Part shown: positions 12,901 through 24,900 of the stretch, one piece after another
Position numbering within the stretch: the first letter of the stretch is position 1
Layout: every line of letters begins with the position of its first letter
From: Amphiura filiformis
Taxonomy: Eukaryota; Echinodermata; Ophiuroidea; Amphilepidida; Amphiuridae
Direction of reading: 5' to 3'
Length of the DNA: 64,000 nt
Assembly (NCBI RefSeq): GCF_039555335.1
Contig: NC_092631.1
Location: 15,805,805-15,869,804 of the forward strand
Notes under the pieces: generated by a model
Told to the model about the DNA's origin: nothing
The model's database searches: none
The model's input: only the letters and a program-made list of their open reading frames with translations
Translations under genes and position numbers: made by a program

Positions 12901-15900
12901 ATCATTTTTTACAAGGTCATATCTTAAAATCCTGTCCATCAAAATTAACCAAAATTACACACAGGATTGCCTCAATACTATACTCTAAACACATGTCAGT
13001 AACCAAGCAGTTGTCCAACTGACACAACAGCAAAATGAACTGATATGGTACAGCTTCCTGGACCACCATGACCATATTCACAGCCCAATAATTGGCACCA
13101 GCACAAGAAATATGTGAGAGCGTTGAACAGATGCCAATTATTGGACTGTGAATGTGGTCCAGGAAGCTGTTCCATGTCAGTGCATTTTGCTGTTGTGTCA
13201 GTTGGACAATTGCTTGGTTACTGACATGTGTTTAGAGTAGAGTATTGAATCCGGGTGCTCTGCAGGGACTCCAGTGGTGCCGTTGTGGTGGATGGCAGTG
13301 TCTCAGAGCCTTTCCGGGTGACGGCTGGAGTGCTTCGGGGTGGTGTGTTGGCGCCGTTTCTGTTCATTGTCCTGGTGGACTGCCTTCTGATGAGGTCGAC
13401 TTCTGGAATTGACGCTGGGGTTGTTGCCTGCCCGTGTCAGTCTAGCAGGTGTCCTGCCGGGATGTTGAATGACCTGGATTTTGCTGATGATGTTGCCCTG
13501 CTGGAGTCTTCCGTGGACTTTCACGGCTTGCTGGGACTGCGGCTGCGGCGGCGGATCTGGGCCTTGTTGTCGGCGCACCTGGGACGGAATGTGTGACTGC
13601 GGGCTGTGACGCCCGGCCGGCACTTGAGGTCTGTGGTGGTACCATCAGCCATGTCACAGGCTTCAGGTATTTGGGTTCCGGGGTGGGCTCTGTTGTTGGA
13701 GACCTGGAGGGAGGAGGGGCGCTGGCCTGGGCGGCTTTCTGGAGGCTGGGCGCCTTTGGAGGGGCCCGTCCCTGCCGGTCGAAACAGGGGTCAAGCTGTT
13801 TCAGACGGCGTGTGTTGCTGTCTTTCTGTGCGGGTGCGAGTCGTGGGTGATTGCCAGGGACGTGGAGGACGGGATCAATGCGTTTGCAGCGTCTTGCTGC
13901 AGAGTCATGTTGGACGTCGGGCGTGTGGATCGGATTCCGGGTGGGGCCATCTGCAGCCTGGCCGGCGCCACTCCACTGGTTGCCGGAGTCGGGATTCATC
14001 GGCTCAGATTTCTCGGCCATGTGCTGCGTCTTGGAGATGGCGAGCCTGTGAGAGAATATGCGTTTTGTATTCCACCACATTGGAAGAGGAAACCGGGACG
14101 GCCACGCACACTGTACTTACAGTGTGTCTAGCACCTCCTGGGAGATACTGATGGGATGCTGCAGCCAAACAAAATTGTTTTGCTTGCCCAAAATCGCATT
14201 AGTTGGAGAAAGCTTGTAGTCGCCTGCTCCGCAGCCGACTGATGATGATTGAAGTAATCCTGTGTGTAATTTTGGTTCATTTTGATGAACAAGATTTTAA
14301 GATATGACCTTGTGAAAAATTGTAAGTTTCTTTTTTGGCTTAGTGTATCAACCCCAATCATAAGTTTCAGCCTAATCGTGAGAATCAACTTAACCGTATA
14401 GGGTCATGATTTTTATGTTGGGCACCAGTTACGTTGCATGTGTATTTTTCAAACAAATCACATGCTTTTACAGGTTTGGTACTAAAACTTCAAAAGTTTA
14501 CATTAGAACCCAATAAAAGTATATATTCTGAGAGCATATACTCAGACGATTTCAGAAACCATACAATGGGAGTAATTATACAGGGTGACCCATATAATAT
14601 ACAGGGTGTAACAAGCAAAATAAGAATGAAAATATTAATTCAGTTAGGGGTGTCACCCCTCGACGTACATTGATAATGTAAAGTTTTCACACATGTTTAA
14701 TATAGTTTATTTAATTGCCCACCTAGCCATATGGAACTTTTAGCGGTCAAGTACTTCAATTATGTAGATATATGGTGGTCAAAAATCTGTCAATATTTAT
14801 ATATATTTCTTTAAAACACCCCTTATCAAAATTTGTCGCAAACTTTCTATAATTTTACTAGTTTTTAGTTTGCTGAAGTAAAGAGGATCACAACCAAGGT
14901 CTGCTTAAGAAATTTGAGCCTTTTATCATGTTTCGTTTGTCCGTAGCATCCTTTTGAATGTTGCCTACATTAAATCCCTATTAAGTACATAGAGGTCAAC
15001 GAACTTTATTAATGTAGCAACAAGTAATTAGTAATTTTAATTGTCTAATTAACAAATACTGAGGCAATGAATGCTAAACATGATATCACTTGGCTGAGAT
15101 CAAGTACAGAAACAAGTAGAAATCCATCAATAATGTTTATTGAAGATCATGTGGCGGAGGATCACCATTGTACAGCATTGTGATCCTCCGCCACATGATC
15201 CTCCGCCACATGAGCCACCTCTGACTAATTAGACTTAACGAGTTACAGTAATTAGTACAAATAAAAATCATTAATTTTTGTTTCAGAAATTGAAGGACCA
15301 ATGTCTAAGGAAAAAAAAGTACTAAACAAGCTCATAATAAATATCAAATAAACAAGCTACATGCATGTAAACTTCAAATTGTGAAAGCCTTTTGTTTTCG
15401 AACGAAAACAACTTATTTGCTATATATAATTTACATAAACATGATAAAATCTGAACTAATTTTTGTTTGCCATCGACTAGCTCAATATACAAAGGTATGC
15501 TCGACTTCGCTTGCTGCATTTAAGAAGACATACCTCATACGATATGCCATCATGTAACAGTGATAATATTTGGTATGGTCAAATTTCAATAATTACGTCA
15601 CAATTCATTTCGCATGCGCCCATCTCCCAAAAGCTTACACAAAAACATATCAAAAATCATGGAAAATCTAAGTGGTGATCAGTGTCTAATATGCATGAAT
15701 CCAACATGGCCGGCTATAAAGGTGTGAAATGTTAATGCATTCCTCACGTCATAAGGATTCAGAAAAAGTACACTTTGACCTGTCTCAGTCCTTGAATTAT
15801 AGGCCTATACAAAAAGGTCGAAGGTCGAAATATGTGGAAAATCACACTGGTCTCAACTTGTTCCTTTAGCAAAATCGCGACATTGGTCAACGTCAGTCAG

Positions 15901-18900
15901 CAGTAGTCAATGTATCATTGCACCCCCCCCCGACACACCCCCACACAGATCAGTGCATTCTGCTTACAGTGCGGGATAATACATTCAAAAATAGTGCAAA
16001 CCCATAACGCTATTGACGACTTCTTGTCTCCCAATGGCTGTTTTATCACATGACTGCATGGGTTATTATATGTGCCTTGAACGCTACCATGACTGCGGTA
16101 TTTTTTACAAATGATGTCACTTATGTACTAATAATTACTTTTATGGACCGAAAAGAGTTATTGTTCAGCTTCACTTGTGCTCTTTTCACCTAATGCGCAC
16201 TCAAAAGGCGGGAAAAGTGGGTCAAGATCGTCGCGGTGGTTGTTTCCCTTGCACGCTACCCTACCAAAAAGCAACTGAATAAAAGTTACTTATTTTTTGA
16301 AACATTGGATACCTTTAACAGAGGGTCGCTGATATCAGCGGACCAAAGTGCTAAATTTTATTCCTTCGCACCTTTTACACCGAGATGATCCCTATCCATG
16401 TCACTTATCTTTTGTTTTAAATGAAGTTTACGCTATTAATTAATTGATTATCACCTACATTTTGTACTGTATCTATTTTAAAGGCGATTAAAAATGTTCC
16501 TCGACAAACGTTCTACATCGCTACCAAAGTGGGTCGATACATGAAGCCAAATCGTGAAGCGATATTAGATTTTTCTGCGGAGAAGACCCTTCAGAGTGTG
16601 GATGATAGCCTGCGCTATCTAGGGTTAGACTACGTGGATATCATTCAGGTAATACTCCTAGGGTAATACTTTGTTCTCGGGGGTTTGTATAGGCTTAACC
16701 ACGGTGGCTTACAGATGCAATTAAGGAGCCAAAGAAAACTTGGTGTTGTCACGATCACTTACAAGTTCTTAGAAAGTCAGTGCGAATTTAATACCGTGAG
16801 TAGACAAAACAGAGTATAGATCCTAAGTATGTGCGTCTTGTAGTGACTCCTTCGGTAGCCTAATGATCTATAATAATTACTCTGTACCCCTCCTCTGGCA
16901 CAACATTTTGCAAAAGCCAATTTCAAATCGATGATTGCTCTCATATTCGAGCCTATATACGCCCTGATCCTAAACCCAATCATTATAACTCTGACTCTAA
17001 TACTAACTGTGACCCTAACCCTGGCATGACCCAACACCAATCCTAACCATTACCTAATTCCTAATATAACCCTAATCCAACGACATATTCCTAACCAAGC
17101 ATACTCTAAAGTAACCGTAATTTTAACCCTTTTCGAACTATAAATGACTCTTCGGACTGTTCCGCCTTGTTTACCCCCCCCCAGTTTCCGAAGAAGAAAC
17201 CTAGATTAGGCTGATCAGGTCTCCATCATATTTTAATTTACAGGTACACGATAACCAGCATACGGATGCCATTGTAAACGAAACGCTACCAGCATTAGCA
17301 AAAGTGAGACAAGCTGGGAAAGCTCGGTTCATTGGACTTACGGGATATTCATTAAATGCTTTCAGGCACGTTTAATTTTGATAAAGTGACAGTAACATTG
17401 ACCCTTTAGGCTGAGTTCACATAGAAGTATACGGTATACGGTATTCGCTATACGAAATACGCTCATTCGTTCAGGCTGAGTTCATATAGGAGTATACTAT
17501 GTGAACTCAGCCTGATCGAATCAGCGTAGTTCGTATAGCGACTAGCGAGTATGTCAGTTTTCCCATTTTCTTCGTCTTATCAAATGCTTCGAACTTTACT
17601 TGTGAACGCATTGCGCAGCCTCAGGGTGCGTTCACAGAAGTATACTATTCGCATACGGTGTCACGTTTTTCAGGTTCACGCGTATAGCTTAAATCGAGCA
17701 AGGCAATTTCATAGTACCGGGTCACATAAGGCTACGATCGCATAGAAGTATACTATTCGGGTATACGATGCACGTTTTGTAGGTGCACGCGTATAGCTTA
17801 ATTCGAGCAAGGTAATTTCATAGTACCGGGTCACATAAGAGCTATTCGAAAAGGCCGTATACCTGCGTTTAGTATAGTATAGTGGGAATCGCGCGTGTGC
17901 GATTTTAGTGCAGCGTATACCGTCCAAATTTTAAAAACCTAAACCATATGTGGGTAAATTCATTTTTTAATAGATGCACTATCTAATTCTGCACATTATG
18001 ACACCTCATTGAATGCAATGTGACCTCAAGAAGTAAAGTTACAAGCATTTGATAAGACGAAGAAAAATGGGTAACTGATATACTCGTTATTCGCTATATG
18101 AATACGCTTTATTTGATCAGGCTGAGTTCACATAGTATACCCTATATGAACTCAGCCTGATCGAATGAGCGTATTTCGTATAGCGAATACCGTATACCGT
18201 ATACTTCTATGTGAACTCAGCCTAAGAACCAACTTCGTCTATAGTTTGTCATTAATTTTTGAAAATGCATGCTTTGAATTTCATACCCTTTCAAATCTTC
18301 AAGGTTTAACTTTTCATTAATCCCCTAATCTAGGCAATGAAAATTGATTTTTTTTTGGAGTTAAACGACCGCAGCTATTCCGACACGCCTTGCACTATTC
18401 GTGATGATCATGTAACAAGATTAAAGGATGACTCCGGCAATCACAACTAGTCTCAGCTTATTATCAGTTCGGGGGCACTGGTAATAACCAGACGTCTCTG
18501 ATTTCAAAGACGGGTCACTGATTTCACATACGGGGCACAGTGTCGGCGCCCTATACGATAAATATAAATTTAATACTCCGTTGGTGAGCGACGGGCGAGT
18601 GAAGGAGTTCTATCTGATTGGCTAGCAATCGATCGCTTATGTCGCTCAGTAGTCAACTACAAACTCAAAATGGAGCAATGTATTCAATTCGATTGAAATC
18701 GATTATTCTATTATTGACGTAGATAAAGAGAGTGATAGTGTGTCAATAATGTACATTGTATTGCACCTGGATTTTACATGCATTCCTTTATATAATTATT
18801 TTCTCTAAGAGTTGAATACTATCACAATTTTTACCGTGGATTTCAAATTTTTTACATCAAAATTGCAGTTAAACATATCCACAGCAAAATACCGGTCCTC

Positions 18901-21900
18901 ACTAATTAGTGAATTTAATTTCCAGTTAGTGTATTTAAAATAAAACCTGTGATTTACCTGACAACAAATAAAATGTTCTTGCAATAGAAATATCATATGG
19001 GATACTGATATGGTAGGCCGCAACAGCCACAACGCGTAGCTGACTTTTTGCTCCGTGGAGCCAAATTGACCAATCATGTTAGAGTTTTTCATTACTCGGA
19101 GGTAAAACTGACCAATCAAGTACGACTTACTCATTACGTGAAGCGAATTTATTCATTAAGAATTTGCCAGACGAGCTTCACGTAGTTGCAAGATATCCTC
19201 GGTCACGAAAGTTATGATTCAAAAAGTAGTTTATGAAAAGTACGAACCGACTTATTATTAAGATGGACATGCACTCATAAGAAACTCATACAGTATTGTA
19301 CATGACTATATAGCTAGGCAGAGTGGTGGTAAACCATGCGCACAATTCTGCGATGTGCAGTGTATCGCCGGGAGCTAATTTGTACAACTTGCGCGGCGTG
19401 GTCTGCGGAATTCGACCTTCAGCAAACCAGTTCGGATTTACTTTATATACTAGTAGTAGGCCATACATACTGTAGTTACTGTCCGTTTTCCTATACACAA
19501 TACTCAGTGCGCTCACCATTGACGCGTGACCTCTACAAATAGTGTATGTTAGAAGTATAGGCCATTGCCTAGTTGACGTCACTGTGTAAAAAATAACCGG
19601 CCAATATTTAAAGTATTCTCTGAAGTTCTAGAAAATATAGTTTTGTAACATGTCCTAAATTTTTAGCTAATTTAGGTGTTTGGAAATATTGGTACTTTTG
19701 TGTTTTAGGAAGAATATGTAAACGACAGATAACACCAAACAATATGAAGAAATTATTTCTAAACCGTGTTAAGTCTGCAAACCATTATGCTTCTCATTTT
19801 CAAGAACGCTGGTTAACAATAAGCAGACTATTGTCTCATTTCGTAAACAAAAGCGCACACAGTATTGTTACCTTGCATTCGCTTTGTAATCGTTCACCCA
19901 ACTGAAACTATAATACCAGCTCATTGCTCATTGCACAGGTAAAACAGACACAAGTGCAGTGTGTATTTAACCAGAGAAGATCTGATGTAACATAGTTGAG
20001 CTGTTTTCATTGAGTGTTATCATGGGGTTTAAGTCCTTCAAAGGTCGTGGTGAATTCTACTGTAGACATGACTGCATCATGATTATTTTAAAGTCAACAA
20101 CATTCAACAATATGATCACCGTGATAGTATGACAGTATCAGTACCGTGGGTGTCAGTGATCCTGGCCTGACACAGTAGACAAACAAACAAACAAATACGC
20201 CACACACATGACACATGCATGCAAGGTAACATTGACTATACACTAATCAAACAATGGTATTGATCCTGTACAACTGGTCGTGGTTTATTTACATTTGATT
20301 CATTTAAAATCCCCATAGAAAACATTAATTTTGGCAAGAGTTTTCTCTCTCTGGAACGAGGATGCATCCACTGGCTCCGCGTAATGAAAAGATCTAACAT
20401 GATTGGTCAATTTAGCTCCGCGAAGCGAAAAGTAAGCTACGCGTAGCAGCTCCACGTTGTGGCGGTTACGGCCAGCCATATACTGATCATGCGAAAATCG
20501 TAAAAACATAGAATAGAAACAGTGTGGCAGACTCTCAAAATCTCACATTGTATGCTTAGCCTGAGTCACTCGGCCTATCTCGAACAAAATCACCATGCGT
20601 AGCTGTTGAAAAACGTGAGGATTCATCGTACTATCACGGCAATTATTAACACGAAGATATAGGGACGATGACGGTGTGCGGGGGTCTGTTATATCACATA
20701 CGTCGAGCTTTGTTGACAGCTCGGCACCCGATGCAGCACATCGGAACGAAGCTGAGTGTATTAGAATAAGCTTTCCTATGTTTAGAAAATATCTACCTGT
20801 GCAAAAATTATATCTATCTGTGCAAATTCTGACAAATGGTCCCAGAGCACACTTAGATTGCAATGGCCAAAATCAAATGTTTTGAAGTAAAAAAATCCCA
20901 ATTTTACTATCCAATTCATGAATTGGATAGTAAAATTGGCAGGCACTCAACATGGTCAACTTGGGCTAGCTACAACCCTGATAAGGCCTATACACAAAAT
21001 TATTCCCACTGCGCTGGCACGTTCATCAAAATTACTTATATCGTTTGCGACTGGGTTTTGAAACTAGGGAGTATGTGATTTATGAGACGTCTCTGAAATA
21101 TGATACTGTTATGTGACATGACGCTTCAAGAGTATTTGATATCAGAGACGTCTTTGAATTAGCAGTGCCCCCGAGCTGTTATATACCAGGGCTACGACAC
21201 TCAACTCATTTGCATAGCAAAATGACCCGTCTCCTCTGCAGCCAATTTGGCTCCATCGAAATGTTTTTTCTTACGGAGCTACAGCTGTTGAACAAAGGTT
21301 GTTCAGCGATTGTACAACAATATCGCATCGATTGATTGGTTATTCAGGCGTTTCATTGAAGGATGAATTTCACTTCACGCTTGCGTATTCAGCCTGGACA
21401 GACCTGTTGTGCTTTTATCTAGATTTGTTTCTAGATTTCGCGGATGTATTCATTTTAAATAGAGTTCATGCCCGTTGTATGCTAACATGTTCCCACTTCG
21501 AAGAGGTTCAACTGCCTTGACAGAGGCTTCATAATCTAATTCACTACGGTAGCAGTGTCCACGCTTTTGGATGATTTTAAATCAGCCGGTTTCTTCTATC
21601 TAGCTGGCTGGAAATTTCAGCACATGGGCATTGCTCAAGAGAAGAGAAATGCACATAATATTTAATTCAAATGTGGCGCTGTCAGATTGACACGTGGTGT
21701 TGACGCGGTTTCGCAGGTAAACGGTGGAATGACCATCAATTACGGTAAGGTCAACAATGATATGTTTATGCAATGGCGATGGGAAGTTTTTTGTACGAGG
21801 ATCTAGCAAGGTTAGTAAATTTTATGCATGCATAGCTTAAAATATTAATTCAGTTGGTGCACGGTGATGTGAATTTCGATTAATTCAAATAAGTGGGTGT

Positions 21901-24900
21901 AAGTTATACACCGATAAACTGAATGGAGAGTTCATTGCAGGAGCCCATTAGCAGCTGCCTGAAGTCAAACTTAATGGCAATATTGCACCGATAACTAGTA
22001 CATTGTAGTAGAGTCAAATGAAGGAGCGCATCAATAGCTGCTTGGAGTCAAAATATGGCAGCATCGTTGTCAGAATTCCGTATCATACACGATCATGTCA
22101 TAAATTGATATTTCAGTTCTGGGTCTGATTATTCGGACTACATTATTATGATTACAGGATATAAATTTTAAAGTATTATATAGCGTTTTTTGCAGAGGAA
22201 GCTCTGCTAGATTCTAGATTTGTTATCACTGATAATGATAATAGTAAAAATTTGGAAATAGCGTAATTTCAATCATTGGATTTTTATCACAGAATATCCT
22301 TCTAGAGCAGTCGGAAGACCCGGGGTTTTTGTTGTTGCGAGGTAGAAATATTTGGTTTGTGCAGTTTGGAGCGCATAATCAACCCCTGATGATAAAAGGG
22401 TGGTTGAGAAGAGTTGTTGATATGAAGATATTGCCTTAAAGATTCTGCCTTTAATTCCGTGGTATCAGAGTTTGAGTCAAACATTCCGCATTTGGATTAC
22501 ATTCAGATGCAGTTTCAAGAAGATACAACTAAGCAAACTGAATTGGTGAGCAGAAGGTTCGGCAAAACAGGTTTAAAAGAGGAATTGAGCCAAGTTATTT
22601 ATGATATTCTTTGTTTCATATTGAGGAACTGGAGCGTAATTATTCCTATTGGATAGGGGAATAATGTCAACTGGCTATTAATGCCTTTGTATTCCAAAAT
22701 GAATACATAGCTTTTTATTGTCTTATTTCTAAGGATTCAGAGATCGAGCTAAAGAGCTTTCGATAAATATTCAGATTCGGTTCAAAATTTATTGAGGAAC
22801 TGGTGCGTAATTATGAGTTTCCGATTGGATGGGGGAATAATGTAAATTGGCTATGATTGCCTGCGTATTCCAATATGAATACATAGCTACTTATTGTCTT
22901 ATTTCTAAGCGGGTTTCTAAGGCTTCAGAGATCGAGCTAAGGAGCAAGAATTTCGTTTTCGATAAATATTCTGATGTCGGTTCAAAATTTATAAAGGATA
23001 AATAAGCGCAAGTGCGCTAAATGCCAAATTGTTTAAGATCGTTTTCTGGATACAATTCATAAGGCCGATTAAAAAGATTTTCTCGAGCTTAAAGTGGTCA
23101 ATGTTCAAGTATTAATTCTAAGCAGGATCGGTGTCATGTTTTAGAATAAGCTTGCAAAATATGCAATTTGCTTTGTCTGGTATTCAGATTTCCGTCATAT
23201 TGGCATAATGTCTCAATATTAGCAGTTATGAGAGTTTATTGAGAATTTTTAACGGATTTAATGTCTTTTTGGTTAATTGTTGGGGAAGTCATATCTGCTT
23301 AAATTATGTTTATCAAATGTGATCATCATTGTTTAAGCTCCGGAAAATTTAAGGACTGCTCCTCAAATTTGGTAGAGTTCAAAATGTTGAAATCGTTAAG
23401 ATCAAGTTTCATTGTTTTTCTAAATTCCCCGCGAAGAGATTGCAGATGGATATAAGCAAAATGTAGGATCTAGATAATTGAGTATAGTCTTGTTTCAGAT
23501 ATAGAGGTGAGTTTCCTTTCCCGTATAAGGATTCATATTTTGGACTTCACAAGGTAGACTATATCGCTGATAACTCAAGACTGTGAAGCTCTTAAATTTC
23601 AAAAGTAGGCCTAGATTAATTTTTTTTTTTTTTCTATGAAGGCGAGAATCGCGCTCGTCGTATTCTTCTATGCCAAGATGGAGTAAGGCTGTGTTACATT
23701 CCTTCAGGTGTATCCATAGTTAACAAAGCTGATGAGGTGTGGGCGATGCCTGCATAGCTAGCCGGAAATCTGTAACATTAAGTTTTTCAGTCTAGTTTGC
23801 TTAGCACAGGCCTAATGTCTGCGATATGTGCTAAGTGTGGGACATTTGTACCGTCATCAATGTCATGTATAAGTTAGGGGCAATCGTGGTTAAGGGAGAA
23901 ATGGTAGTTTTCTCTTTCAGCTAAATCACGCGGTGGCTCGCATCCGTTTAATATACCACATAATAAATATACTAGTTCGCTTTAAGAGGGAACGGAAAGT
24001 GAAACTGTTTTCACTGGGTATAAATATCTCGTATGTGTTTCTGAGAGGAAACAGGAGTGCAAGATCAGAATTATCGAAAAGGTCTTAACGAATTTGTTTT
24101 CAGGTATATTCAGTAACGGTTTTCTTTTTGAGACTCTATATATTAATATATTATTAATGAATCATCAGGATTTCTGAGTTAGTTGAGTTCCAGAAAGGAG
24201 TTGGTGTAAAATAATGGAAATTTTAGGAAGATTCGGAAATCAGTTACGAGAAGCGTTGATAACGGCAACCGTGCAAGTTGAGGTTCTATAAGAGGATCCA
24301 GAGAAAAAGCCATACTCAAGGCAGTAGATAATATGCAAGGGTAATATTAATTGTCAACGAAACAATGAGATTAATGGAGAGTGTAATTATCGGGACGTCC
24401 CTGTGACGAAGCGGTTAAGGCCATGGACGTCTAATCCATTTATGAATGCTTGCTCAAGTTCGAGACTAATGTCTATTGAATTTAAATGCCATGAAGGTGA
24501 ACCAGAGCGTAAAACATGAGTTACCGATTTGAAAGTGGAATTAAGTTCAAGTTGGCAGACTGTTGGCTGTAAATGCCATGAGGAACCAGAGGGTTTTATG
24601 AGAGCCCGAATGGACAGCGGAATTAATAGTCCATTGGCTGTATACGCCATTTATGTGTTCCTAAGAGGAACCAGAGCGTAGTTATGAGTTATTGAATGTA
24701 CAGTGGAATTATGGAAGCTGGCATTGAACGCCATAAAGTTGGGCCTAAGAGGAAATAGAAAGTAAACATGAGTTTCTGACTCAACACGGAAATTTCATCC
24801 ACCTGCTAAGAATGCCACGAATACGTGTGTTCCTAAGAGGAACCCGAGCACAATGAGTTTCTGAATGGACATGAATTTCCATCGACTAGGTATGAATGAA

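Larger units (their letters stand above)
12876..14348. mobile_element. TIR element carrying a LINE reverse-transcriptase fragment
   Basis: About 100-bp terminal inverted repeats (12876-12976 and 14248-14348) start ATACACTAAGCC, with CAA directly outside both ends as a possible 3-bp target duplication. Inside are a 277-bp hairpin (12972-13248) and a GC-rich fragment of a reverse transcriptase gene. No transposase is visible, so it is non-autonomous. It lies in AKR intron 2. Confidence 0.75.
18457..21190. mobile_element. Old 2.7-kb element with imperfect TIRs
   Basis: The left arm around TCGGGGGCACTG and GACGTCTCTGAT (18461-18510) is matched inverted at 21130-21187. An inner inverted pair also occurs (18990-19140 against 20365-20490, sharing CATGATTGGTCAATTT-type words). 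Repeat copy B is nested inside. No transposase recognised. Confidence 0.5.

Noticed and set aside
13442-14080. 212-residue minus-strand open frame
   Set aside because: Antisense to the LINE reverse-transcriptase fragment; a by-product of its GC-rich sequence.
16985-17070. CCCTAACC-like words suggesting interstitial telomere
   Set aside because: Only a few imperfect, irregularly spaced units; no continuous array.
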